A stretch of DNA of 64,000 nucleotides, taken from the NCBI RefSeq assembly GCF_040436345.1, contig NC_133232.1, positions 4,897,501 to 4,961,500 on the forward strand. Reading direction: 5' to 3'. Of this stretch, positions 26,012-54,777 are shown in pieces (position 1 is the stretch's first letter; each line of letters begins with the position of its first letter). The notes beneath the pieces are model-generated. The model saw nothing but the letters and a program-made list of their open reading frames with translations, did not search any database and was not told the origin of the DNA. Made by a program: the position numbers and the translations under genes. The DNA comes from Pagrus major (Eukaryota; Chordata; Actinopteri; Spariformes; Sparidae).

Positions 26012-26596
26012 TCATGAAAACAGAGTTTGTTTCTTTCGCTTGTTTCAGTCACTGAAGATCTTTCTCTTCTCATTAGCATTTCTACATAAAAACTACAGTC
26101 TGCTCCTTTAAAGGTCGTCAGTTTTCTGTCTCACAGCATCTTTCAGTACGTCCGGTCTCCACACAGTGAAACATTCAAAGACTTCATGTTTTTTATGTTT
26201 TCTTCAGATTGAGGTCATTTTGAAAACACTGAGATCTCACATGAATTTTAATATTAGGTTTTGTGAGTTTAAATGACAGCAACATGTGTTCACTCAGATA
26301 TAAATCAGCTGCTGTAGTTGATAAATCAGCTGCTGCCTCTACAATGCCCTTAATGAACACAAAGTTAAATACAGTGCTGTAAGTGCTGCAGTGCTGTAAG
26401 TGCTGCAGTGCATGCACTTTCTCCTACAATGTAAAACATTCAACAAAATGAGGAAAATTTTATTTTAATAAGTTTAATTCGGTAATATCAGACTTCAAAG
26501 AGCTAAACGACATATCAAAATTAAAAATACTCCTGGGAGAAGGAGCCAAATATGTGTCAACATGCCACAACCTGAGGGACAGTGAGTGACCGACAC

Positions 26597-26655
26597 ACAC
26601 ACACGTGCACACACACACACACGCACACACACACGTGCACACACACACACACACT
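26597..26655. repeat. (CA)n/(CG)-interrupted microsatellite
   Basis: CA dinucleotides with periodic ACGTGC and ACGC interruptions. Confidence 0.9.
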
Positions 26656-26843
26656 GTATATGGGTGTGTGACCTGACAACGCAGTTTTGCTGTCTTCAGT
26701 GTCAAACATGTATAAATATAAAATATATTTGTCAAAAACCTTCTCAATATTGTGCAGAAGATTATGCTTTATGTGAACATACTCAACATTAAAACAGTTC
26801 ATCACTCATTTTTTCAGAATTTTCAACCAAACATAACAAAACT

Positions 26844-28471
26844 CATATGGTGTGACTGTCCAGCACTTGATTCTCAAAGTAAGAACTTGAATAAAGCTAA
26901 GAAAAATAAATGCAAAAATTCTCAAAACAATACAGAAAAATGATACAGATGTCTATTTGTGAGCCTACTCTTTTCAAAGTCCACGCATAATGTTTTGAGT
27001 CAGTTCTGATCAAAAAGATTTTGTCACACAAATCAAAATCATATGGTGTGACACTATTTTGGGATATTTCAACGGGCAACTTTTTTGACATCCTTGGGAA
27101 TGAGAGGTCCTTCTTCAGCAAGGTTGTTCAGTACTATTAATACCAGACAATGACAGGTTTCTGAGGTGAGTTATCATTTTTGTGTTTTCAATAAATCAGA
27201 TTTTGTTGGCACTCTGACAAAAGTCCCACTTCCAGATGTCTTTTGGTGTGACACATTTTTCATAGAAATGCAAAAGAAATTTTATTTTTGTTGTCATAAT
27301 TACATGTAAATCTATGTTGCTTTGTTATAGCTAGCATCTTGTTAGCATGTTAATGTGTATCTACAAGACTCAAGGTTGTGCTAAGTGCAGAAAACATAAT
27401 ATGGTGTGACACTTTATCATATGCTGTGACCTGTCTGCCTGTCACGCCATATGATTTTGATTGTCACACCATATGATACAAATTGTAATTTCCTGCAGAT
27501 ATAACAATAAATAACAAAGTCCAATGTATGTTTTGTCCTTTTAAACATTTGTTTGCATCCATCATCACATAAAAGCTGTAATTATCCACAATAGATGTGT
27601 TTAGTTTAGTTTAGTTTTATTCGGTGATACAGATTTCTAGTTTATCAGACAGACACAGCAGACCCCTTCACAGAAACCTTAGAATGCTGTTTAAGTCTAA
27701 ACAATGTTTTGTCTTCGTCTTAAACCATACATTCCCTTTTTTTTGTCAGCTTGAGGCAAATAATGACACCCTGCGAGGAGAGAGGAGTTGCTGAGGCAAA
27801 GAAAAGAAAAGTAAACGACAACGGTCTGTTTCCATCCGCTGACCAATAGGAAGGTCTGATGGAGGGTTTTAGAGGGTGCCTTCATTGTTGATTCAAAAGG
27901 CCTTGGGGCAGATTTCTTGAAGCCTGGAAATACATGATATCTAAAATATCATTGGACTAGAACACTGTAGGCAGTGCAACTAAGAGGAACGCAGAGAATC
28001 TCATCTCATCTCAACCCTAATTAATATTTCATGCCATATGAGTGATCAGTACTCCAATAGGTAGGTTCATACATGTTTTGCATTGACACATGGCGACATG
28101 ATCATATGGTGTGACACTATATCATGTGGTGTGACATTCCAAATTGTGACAATAACATACCTTTATTAATGATTAAATGTGAAAATGTTCATGGAATACA
28201 TAGAAAATAGTATGAGCAAGAGTCACAAATATTTTTATAATTTTATAGCAAGGTTTGTCACAATAAATAGAAAATACGTTGAAAGACTGACGACATAGGT
28301 CTCACATTGAGCAATGATTTAGAAAATAATACACAAATTTAATTAATTTTCACAAAACTATAATGGATCACAGTTTAGTTATGATAAAGGACTTTGATAA
28401 AGTGAGTAACTTAAAAAAGGTATAATCCATTTTCATTTTATATACAATTATTTTCATGTCACACCATATGA
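26844..28471. repeat. Dispersed CATATGGTGTGAC motif, ten copies in both orientations
   Basis: Copies near 26844, 27040, 27241 (partial), 27399, 27418 (one change), 28103 and 28123 (plus), and 27441 (one change), 27462, 28458 (minus). Spacing is irregular and the sequence between copies is A/T-rich and not repeated, so it is not a tandem array. No known element was recognised. Confidence 0.75.
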
Positions 28472-28679
28472 CGATTTTAGGCACTAATACAACAAATTGT
28501 CACATAAATTCTGATTCCAATTGAAAATCTAAAAATAACATATGTTTCTATAAAGATGAGAATTAGTAGAACAAAAGTCAATCATTTTTATGCCTGTTAT
28601 TTGAAGTTTTTGAAAAAACACTTTTTTCTGGTGTATATGTCACTGACCCATATACTGTATATATAATTAATGTAAATCA

Positions 28680-28812
28680 ATCTTGGTGTTGTGTTTATGT
28701 TGTTATTTGTTATGTTCTGTCCGAGTGTTTGGACAAGTTATGTTTTAATGCTTTGGCAACATTGTTGTAAAAACTTTCATGCCAATAAAGCTCCTTTGAA
28801 TTTGAATTTGTA
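28680..28812 (+). mobile_element. LINE 3' end
   Basis: GCTTTGGCAACATTGTTG, then CATGCCAATAAAGCTCC and a (TTTGAA)n-type tail. This is a 3' terminus commonly seen on fish LINEs. No coding part remains. Confidence 0.5.
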
Positions 28813-29494
28813 AGGATGAATTAATTAAATTAAATGTATAGCAGTAAAAAGCTAATGTTAGGCTACAAACAGACGACATCACGGTCACATGACTTAAATG
28901 TCACCACCACTAAGTGTCTTACTGCACAATTACTGGTTTTGTATAAACTGATCAATGTACAAGTTGTAAAGTCAGAGTTAGAATAGTTTGTGACTAAATT
29001 GGGCCTGTAAAGACAGACTAGTGAGTAGATGAGTCTCTGTGTTCGCTGTGAGGACGTTTAATGTCCCCGACCACCTCTGTAGTCTCATTTAGACACTTGT
29101 TAGCAACCGCTAAGCGAACCTCACCTGAAGCTTACCTGAAGCTCACCTGAACCTCAGCTGAACCCCACCTGAACCCCACCAGAACGTAACCTGAACCTCG
29201 CCTGAACACGTTTAGTTTCATTTAAACGTGAGCTTTTATTCTGAAACAAGTTTTTCAGGACTCAGTTTTCAGGCTAACGTCGAGAAAAAAGTCAAAAGCT
29301 AAATTAAAAAGTCATCGGCTGATTTTAAAAGCTGTTACAGTTTAATCACAACATTCTGATTTAATTAAAGGAGCAGAATGAAGACTACATTTCCCATGAG
29401 CACCTCCTCCTCCTGTAGGGTTTAACTTTCTCCTCATGAAGTTCTTCAGTCTGTTTTCTGTCACCAGCAGAGGGAGCTCTGCACACTGAAACCA

Positions 29495-29499
<5 letters not shown>
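28813..29499. other. Intergenic, nothing recognised
   Basis: Contains a short decayed direct repeat of ACCTGAACC/CACCTGAAGC words at 29120-29205. Confidence 0.4.
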
Positions 29500-29539
<40 letters not shown>

Positions 29540-29621
29540 CCTTCCTGTGGGTGACCTTTGACCTTGAGAGAACATCTGCTGGAAACCTGAACACAAAGCA
29601 GCTCTGTTTGTTACAGACCAT

Positions 29622-29695
<74 letters not shown>
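29500..29695. repeat. Paired (TG)n and (CA)n microsatellites
   Basis: A (TG)n run at 29500-29537 and a (CA)n run at 29626-29693, about 90 bp apart and complementary. Together they can form a long stem. Confidence 0.9.
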
Positions 29696-30102
29696 TAGTA
29701 TGTTTGCTTTAAATCTTTTATTTTGAAAAACAGATCAGTTTGGCCGCTGTGACTCTCAGACTGAAGCAGCAGATGTTTTATTGTATTATTGATGTTATTA
29801 CAGTTATTTTTTGTACATTGTTTACTAACTGAAGTCATGATTTGATTTATTAAATGACAGTTTGTGTCAGTCTGCACATGAATACATGTTCCAGTGAAAC
29901 ATCTGCAGACGTGTCTTCATGTTCTGTGTCACAGAGACTGATCCAACTTTAAAAGATCAATCAGTTCTAGTTGAATGAATCATGTAGAGGTTTGGATGGA
30001 GCGTCGCTCAGGTCCACTGATATCAGGAGTTTTAAATGATTGAGGAGGTTTGATCTCAATCAGAAGAGAAACAAACACAGAAGATTCAGCCGAGTCAGAT
30101 CA

Positions 30103-30500
30103 GTGATGTACAATACTGTGATGTCGTACTCGAGTAAAGTAAAGATATGGTGTTAAAATATTACTGTGGTAAAAGTGAACGTCACACATATACTCCAGTA
30201 AAAGTCTTAAAGTATCTGATGTTAAATATACTTAAGTATGAAAAGTACCAGTGATTTATATATTTACATGTATGTATAGACTCAGACAGACTGATATCAG
30301 GCTCTTATTCAGCATCTTTCAGATTTTCTGTGATTTTTCTGTCAGATTGTCGATAAAATAAACTAATTTAAAAATGTGCTGCACTATCTGATCAGTAACA
30401 CGTCACAATAACAGCCTGTAAACAATAACATAATCTGAATCTGTAAAGTAATTAGTAACTAATTAATATCCAATTAATGTAATGGAGTAAAAGGAACAAT
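30103..30500. repeat. Dispersed ACTCGAGTAAA-type repeat, copy 1
   Basis: Shares TACTCGAGTAAAGT, AAGATATGGTGTTAA and CCAGTAAAAGTC words with the element at 38511-39009. It ends in AATGGAGTAAAAGGAACAA. This is a high-copy fish MITE-type family. Confidence 0.55.
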
Positions 30501-30876
30501 ATTTGTCTCCAGACTGTGGGATGGACCGGCAGCGTCCAAACGTCTGGACTGCAGCGCTCGTCCAGACTCTGCTGGTGTGTTCAGGGGACGTCTGTGAGTG
30601 TGGAGGGCTCAAACCCACAATTCATCCGGTCCACGAGGGCCCTCAGGAGAACTTTCTGCAGACTTCACCAGACTTCACTCATTTAATTACCCACAATTCA
30701 CTGAAGGTGGATGTTTGGATCCGGCTTTGATCAGCAGGGTGGAGTCTGTCTCCTGTCAGCAGCTCAGAACCTCCGTCACTAAAGAAAACCCAACATCAGA
30801 ATCATCTGCATCAGTTTAATGATCCGGTTCACAGGAAACACTCAGTCATTAACAAACACAAGTTCTGCTGCTGCCT

Positions 30877-31266
30877 TCACTGACTGACTGACTGACTGAC
30901 TGACTGAAGGACTGACTGAAGGACTGACTGACTGACTGACTGAAGGACTGACTGACTGATTGACTGACTGACTGACTGAAGGACTGACTGACTCACTGAC
31001 TGAAGGACTGACTGCCTGACTGACTGAAGGTCTGACTGTCTGACTGTCTTACTGACTGCCTGACTGACTGAAGGTCTGACTGACTGACTGAAGGACTGAC
31101 TGTCTGACTGACTGACTGAAGGTCTGACTGACTGAAGGTCTGACTGTCTGACTGACTGAAGGTCTGGCTGACTGTCTGACTGACTGACTGAAGGTCTGAC
31201 TGACTGACTGAAGGACTGACTGTCTGACTGACTGACTGAAGGTCTGGCTGACTGTCTGACTGACTG
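30877..31266. repeat. Degenerate ACTG tetranucleotide array
   Basis: About 390 bp of (ACTG)n, with GAAGGA/GAAGGT interruptions forming a higher-order unit of roughly 20-40 bp. Confidence 0.95.
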
Positions 31267-31663
31267 GTTGGTTCCAGGAGGGTAAACCTGATCTATTTTC
31301 CTCCTGTTAAATGTTTTACAGGTGGAAAAGGTCCTGAAGGGTCAGAGGAGGAAGAATTCAGTTCAGACTCATGCAGGTCACACTCAGCTGTTAGCTGTTA
31401 GCTGTTAGCCGTTAGCTTACATAACTTCAGGTAGAGTGTGTCTGTAATAACAGCCGTCATGTTTTCATCGTGGTCATCATCGTCTTGCCTCTCTGTGCTC
31501 TGATGTCGGAGCTTCGACATGGAAGAACTTTGAAAACCAGCTGCACTCAGAACCAGAATCCCACAAAGTGAAGGTGAGTGACGACCCGACGACCCGCAGA
31601 GAGCTTCAGTCCCAGTGTCTCTGACATGATGAAGTGCTGTGAGCTGTAAACCTGCAGCTCTGA

Positions 31664-31664
31664 T

Positions 31665-31700
<36 letters not shown>
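31664..31700. repeat. (TG)n microsatellite
   Basis: Pure TG run. Confidence 0.9.
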
Positions 31701-31704
<4 letters not shown>

Positions 31705-31814
31705 GGGTGTCACAGCACCAGAATGTGAAAAAGCTCAAATTTGCTGTAAAGAAACCTGAGAGATTCCTCACTTCACCACAGAGAGACAGAGACAGACAGA
31801 GAGAGAGAGAGAGA

Positions 31815-31820
31815 TGATGG

Positions 31821-31851
<31 letters not shown>

Positions 31852-31862
31852 GATGAAGATGG

Positions 31863-31893
<31 letters not shown>

Positions 31894-31897
31894 GATG
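31815..31897. repeat. (GAT)n microsatellite
   Basis: GAT trinucleotides with GGT and GAA interruptions, directly after a GACAGA/GAGA run. Confidence 0.9.
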
Positions 31898-31919
31898 CTT
31901 GTCACCTCCTCCATTAAAG

Positions 31920-32749
31920 GAGTTCAGAGGCGTAAACAGCTGCTCTGATGTCTCGTGGTGATGTTGGACAGGTTAGATGTCTTTGTGTATGATGAGTTCA
32001 CTGACGTCTGTGTTGAATGTAGTCCGGAGTAATTCAAGTCTGCAGAAGCTCTGAGATCCCAAACTGATCTGAAGAGGTGTTTTTTACAGCCTCGATGGTA
32101 AAGCTCAGTTATCATAGCAGCTCGGGTGAAGACTTCATCTTAATAAAGGCTGTAAATAACGTCTTCAGATCAGTTTGTACAGCAGACGAGCTGTACGGAG
32201 ACATCTGGTGTTTCTTTGTTTTTTTTTGTACGTTTTGTGATGACTTCACCCTTCCACCAGGGGCTCCTGCTCCTCCTGCTGGTCGTCATTGGCTTGATGA
32301 GCTACACCTGAGCTACACCTGTGCCCGGTGTGGTCCGTCCTGTTTCTGTTGTTGCTGACGTCCACACTCTGCACGCTCACATTACTCATGACTGACTGTA
32401 AATAAATGTTTGTCTTACTTGTCTGGTCTCCTGGTGTCGCAGCCTTTGAGTCGAGCTGTGACGGTTTTAAACCAACAAGGTTTTACTGTTCAGCATCTAA
32501 TCATCAGGTTGTACGATCGTACAGTTTGACTCAAACCGTTCTCTCTCTCCGCTACAACAGAAATGTGGTATTTCAGACGTTCCTTGGGATTTGGAATCAG
32601 TTCTCGTCTCCAAACATATTCAACATCAGCTCCAACGACCTCCATCTTTGATCGATCATGCATTCACTGTGTGGTCCGACTGAGGCATCAAAGTAAAGTA
32701 AAGATTTTTGCTTCAGTTATCTGAGAGGTTTTCTCTACAACAACTCTTC
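31920..32749. other. Intergenic, nothing recognised
   Basis: No gene or repeat boundary seen on either strand. Confidence 0.35.
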
Positions 32750-33390
32750 TTCAGGTATCTACAGTTTCCTGTCCGACCTGTTGATTCACAGCTGGACACG
32801 TTCCTCTAGCCAGTACCTGCTCTGAAGGAGAGATATCATATTATCTACGTTCAGACTCCTTAAATCCCATATATCAATGGAGGATCAGGGAGAAGACAGT
32901 TCTGAGGAACTCTTCATGAAGTACACAGTCAGCTATCTGTGCAAAACATGGACCAGATTGTACCGGAGCACCTGAGAGACATGCTCACATGTTCTGGTGT
33001 TTAGATCACTACAGAATGGATCAACCTGATGCTATGATTGCATTATTTAATCCCACCTTCAGTCTCTCTTCTCCACGCCTCTCCCTCTCACACGCTGTGG
33101 GTAAGAAAAGTCCTTGATTTTGCCAAACTGGAAAGAATTAGGTGCACAATGAAGAGCTCACTGAGGACATTTGGTAAGATGTGGGAGTTTTTATTCATTT
33201 CATGTCCTCCTGATGTGTCCTCAGTCCAGAGTCCTGGTTCTGTCTTGGTTTTGTCTCGTTCCTATTTTGCCCACAATTTGCACTTTTGCTTTATCATTAT
33301 TGTATTGACCAAATGTTGTTTTCCATTGTTGGCTTTCATTCAGGAAGTATCAATAAACAGATTGTGGAAAATAAAAATGGTTTCTTCAAG
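32750..33390 (+). mobile_element. 5'-truncated L1-like retrotransposon
   Basis: With frameshifts the plus strand reads the end of ORF2: RHAHMFWCLDHY near 32975 (the usual C-terminal HMFW motif), then FAKLERIRCTMKSSLRTFGK near 33118 and W-EFLF. A T-rich 3' UTR ends in AATAAACAGATTGTGG near 33355. Adjacent sequence to about 33650 is another unclassified repeat. Confidence 0.6.
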
Positions 33391-35455
33391 ATTCAAAATG
33401 TTTATTGTCACTCTGATTGTACAAGTTCACTCGTGTGAAGTTCTTCTGCTCAACTACAGACATGGTAAACAGTAAATTAGTACATAAAATACACATAAGA
33501 AATACTACTACTAATAATAATACAATTATACATAAAGAAACATAGAGTATACAAAATATGGACAGCAGGGATAAGGTGCATGTGTATATATCTGTCTATG
33601 TGTGTACATGAGACCGTGCAAAGACAGTAAGTGTTAATCTGTTGCCACGAACACAACTGGAAAATGTTAAAAAGTGAAACTCTTTGTCTTGAACAGATGA
33701 GACTCAGTCTTGAACAGTGATCTCTGGCCTCTCTGGTCCAACCACTCCTGATTCATCAGTTCATTAACGCTGAAACCTTTTAAAAACGTACATCCTGTCT
33801 GTAAAATGTCATCTGTGTATAAACTCTGAATCAATTAGTTCTTTTTTAGTTCAAACACACACTGACCTCAGCTGAGAATTATTTTCAGACCTCCTCAGAG
33901 AGATGACTTCATCTCAACAGTTCTTTAACCTTGGCCCACATCTTCTCTCTGCGGAGGGGCAGGGCTGAATAGTTTCCATCTATATTCATTTTCTATGCTG
34001 ATGACACCCACGTTTATCTCAAAGTTAAACTTTTTAAAGAAAGAATGAAGAAACACAGCTGGATTATAACGTTCAGATGAAGCAGTTTGAATCCAGTGAA
34101 GAACGTGACTTTGTCCATGCTCCACTGTGACATGATTAAAAATATCATCTAACAGAATCTGAACATTTTAAAACTCCCAAAACCTGATATTTTATAAATA
34201 TCTTGTGTCTGTAAGATATTTTTGTTTGAAACACTCAAAGGTCCAGTTTGTAAGATAGTTGATTGTTGAGACAGTGTTGGGTTCAACTGACTGAGAGTGC
34301 AGGATGTTTCCTCCTGGCCTGTCTTCAGAGGTTAGCTGTCAGTGTTGCGATGATCTCAGCAGACAGATTTAGTTTAAAGTGGAAACCACAAATTTATACA
34401 AACTGTGATCCGTCCTGGAGCCGGCAGACGTTCAGGAAGTTTCCATATTGGTGTTTGTTTATCGCTTCACCTCCAGCTCTGAGTTTATCAGCTCTCTAAC
34501 ACAGCACAGTGTGACAGCTGGCTTTGATTTATCTGATTTTATCACAGGCTCATGAACGCAGCAGGAAAGAAGAGCTGGCCAACCAGTGAGGGGGTTCACA
34601 GACGGACTTCAGTCCCCAAGTTATCCTCTGCTGTCTCCTGTGATTTACTGGTCAAACTGGGCAGAATTTGTTTTTCAAAGATTAAAAATCCAGAATAAAT
34701 AAACGTGTCAGTAGATCTTAACATCATTTCAACTGAGATGTGCAAATAACCGTTAACCCTCCATGTTCCAGTGGTTTTGATCCGTGGATCATCAGATCAG
34801 TCCTGACTGACGTCTCTCAGGACAGAACCAGATCTAAATGAATCAGTGATCTGGTTTGAGACAGAAAGCAGCTGCTGTGTTGGAGAAACATTCAGACTGT
34901 TTGGAGACGGACGATCTGTTAAATCCATCAAATCTCAGCTGGAGTTTGGTTGAGACGCTGAACTCAGAGACTGTGTCGTCCTGTATGGACACTTTGTTCT
35001 GTCTCATCACTGTTGGAGCTGATCACTGGGACACTCACCTGGACAGGTACGTCACGGTAGAGCACCCAACATATACCAAGACTGAGGCCGGGTTTGTTCT
35101 CTTCGCTGCTCGGCCTCTCTCTCCTGTTTCCTGTCCAAAAACAAATTAGTTTAAATAAAGAGTATGAATGTAGAGTTTGTAGCACCAGTTATTAAAATGG
35201 ACCAACATGTTATTTATTTCTGTCTTCAGACCGACATCACAAGACAGCATGTGTCCCTGAACGCCTCACCTGTGGGTCGATGATGTCATCAGACACAGTG
35301 AGGCTGCAGCCTGACAGATGACCAGCGCTGTGTTCACTGTCAGTGGGACTTCACAGTGTTTTAATAATGAGACACTTGTTCTAGTTTAATCAACCTCTGA
35401 CTTGTTAGTTTGTTGTTTTCTGAAAAATGATCAGGTTTTATCATCATCATCGTCG

Positions 35456-35533
<78 letters not shown>

Positions 35534-36196
35534 TCAATAACAATAATAATAATAATAATAATAATAATAAGAGCAGGTGGTGTTCGTCCCTCCTCACCAC
35601 ATGGTGGCAGTCAGACTCTGTCTCTGTGTTTCACAGCTGCATCAAAGTTCACAAAGAAGATTTAACTGTTTCTTTTCGTTGCTTCGTGATCAAAATGTTT
35701 TGATCGACCTGCTGAGATCATTTCATTTGTTGATTGCTGTCAGGAGATTTTCTACAAATGTAACAAACAACGCTGACAACAGCGTTCAGATTAAAATAAC
35801 TGTAATGACAGTGTGAGACATTCAAGGAGACTGCCATGTTTCATATGTTTCCTTTCCTTGAGTACTTTGTGTCGGTTCTTGTTCATGTAAAGTCAGCAGA
35901 GTCTGCACCGACAGAAGCTCTTCTCTCCCACAGAAAACACTGCTCCTGAACGCCTCGTCAGTGACTTTGTGACATCACTATGTCACCATGTCACACGTTT
36001 GCATTATTTCTATACATAAGAATTGATTTAGCAACAGCTGCTCTGTTGTTGTTAGCGGTGCTGGCTGACCAATCAGAGGAGACTGGCTCTTAAAGAGACA
36101 GTACGAGACCACTGTGGACTTATAAAGCTGACAATGAGCAGCATGTGTCTCCTTTAAGAGAAAAGAAAAGGGACACGTGGTGCCAGAGGCTTTTCA
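33391..36196. other. Intergenic upstream of tgfbi
   Basis: No gene recognised. It contains A/T-rich repeat sequence (33390-33650) and a composite microsatellite (35441-35571). Confidence 0.4.
35441..35571. repeat. (ATC)n-(TTTC)n-(AAT)n composite microsatellite
   Basis: Three different simple repeats abut without spacers: ATC (about 35441-35498), TTTC (about 35499-35535) and AAT (about 35537-35570). Confidence 0.95.
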
Positions 36197-36211
36197 CCAC
36201 TGGTGGCGCTA
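36197..36211 (+). promoter_or_regulatory. CTCF-like motif upstream of tgfbi
   Basis: CCACTGGTGGCGCTA resembles the vertebrate CTCF core. It lies 0.46 kb upstream of the tgfbi ATG. Binding is inferred only. Confidence 0.35.
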
Positions 36212-36520
36212 CAGAGCCTCCTGGATGTAAATGATATAAGTTTAAATTATTATTATTATTATTATTTTAAATCATCCTTCCAGCTGATTTATGCGGATTG
36301 AACAACGTTCACATGTTGGTTCACTGCACAGAGCTTTACATCAGACTGTACGGTAGCCAGTTCAGGACAATTTAAGTTTCATCAGACTCAGCTGGACTTT
36401 TCTTTCTTTTTTGAAGCTCACAGGCTGTTTCTGCTTTAGAGGTTCTCAAGTGAGCCAGGTCCTGGTGTCGATGTCTCCTCCCTCCCTCCCTCCTCCCTCC
36501 TCCCTCCTCCCCCTCCTCTG

Positions 36521-36530
36521 CTTTATATAT
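36521..36530 (+). promoter_or_regulatory. TATA box of tgfbi
   Basis: CTTTATATAT lies 126-135 bp upstream of the tgfbi ATG, preceded by a CCTCCC-rich pyrimidine tract at 36477-36515 that could bind Sp/KLF-type factors. Transcription would start near 36550-36560, giving a leader of about 100 nt. Confidence 0.6.
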
Positions 36531-36655
36531 CGGTCCGGTCCTGGATCCTGGACGGACCGCGGGGCAGCGGAGAAGAAAGAAGCAGCAGCAGTTGAAGCAG
36601 AAGAAGAAGAAGAGGAGTGATCAGCAGCTGGAGGATTCAGACTCTGTGGTTGAAG

Positions 36656-53706
<17,051 letters not shown>

Positions 53707-54329
53707 AGGTGCAGACGAGACGAGACGAGGCGAGATGAGACAAGACGAGAGCTGAGGAACCAAGAACACAACAAGTTCTCGACACAAAGATCAAACCGGA
53801 AAAATCCCTCTGAGATCCTCCAGCACTGCCGCTCGTCCTGTTTCTGGACTCATCTATAAAAACCTGAACACACTTCAGCTCTCAGCCGAGCACGATCCAA
53901 CAAAGCAAGTCAACACCTTCCCTGGAGATTGTTGAAAGGCATTCTGGGAAATGTAGGAAACCACTAAGTGAAGGAGACGAGGCCGATCAGATCAATAAGT
54001 GTTCGTGAGACAGCGTGAGAGGATCTGAGGGGGATTTTTCTTCTTCGTCAGTTTGTGGAGAGAAGATGAAATATGGTTTGTTCATGTTTTATTTTTGTTT
54101 TCTGTGTACTGTAAAAACAACAACTAGTTTTGACCAAAAGTCACTTTTTGAAAGTTTGAATGTTCACATGTGTGAAACTTTTGTAAAGTTTATGTTGTGT
54201 ACTCTGTGTGTTGTTGTTGTCCTGTAGCATGTGGGCAGGTCTGAGCTCAAACAAACAAACAAACAAACAAAGTGACCTGATGGATTCTGGAGGTTTTTTT
54301 TAGGATTTTTTTTCTTCGTGTTTTTGTAA

Positions 54330-54335
54330 AATAAA
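54330..54335 (+). terminator. tgfbi: tgfbi poly(A) signal
   Basis: AATAAA about 620 bp after the stop codon, followed by a GT-rich stretch from 54379 that could serve as the downstream element. The 3' UTR is 53707 to about 54355. Confidence 0.65.
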
Positions 54336-54374
54336 GCTGAAAAATGGGCTCTGAAAAGTGTCGAGTTACTGAAG

Positions 54375-54378
<4 letters not shown>

Positions 54379-54421
<43 letters not shown>

Positions 54422-54438
54422 TGAATGTGTGTGTGTGT
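54379..54438. repeat. (GT)n microsatellite downstream of tgfbi
   Basis: GT run with a few TATG/AATG interruptions, just past the poly(A) signal. Confidence 0.9.
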
Positions 54439-54746
54439 TCCTAAATAAAAGCCCGTTCAGAGGCCTCTGGGTTCAGGCCGGGTTCACGTCTCTCTCGGCT
54501 GGTTTGTAAAAGGCTGCAGAGCGTCGACGCGTCACAGCCGTCACGCCGACTTAAATCATCCGGAATCTGTGCACTTTCCCTCGCTGCCGCTGAAGGAGGA
54601 TCAGAGTTATGAAATATTAATGTGGTCCAGGTGAGGTCAACAGCAGCCGGGTCCAACAGAAACAGAGCTTCTTTTTACAGGGTCTAATGTGAAGCAGTGA
54701 ACGCCTCACAGAGAAAACCTTCAGTCCTCTGGAGGGAGGAAGAACT

Positions 54747-54777
<31 letters not shown>

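Noticed and set aside
26844-28471. CRISPR-like array
   Set aside because: Eukaryotic sequence, irregular spacing and both orientations.
36411-36620. Open frame with poly-Glu end overlapping the tgfbi promoter
   Set aside because: It reads through the TATA region and 5' leader; the acidic run is a GAA/GAG repeat.
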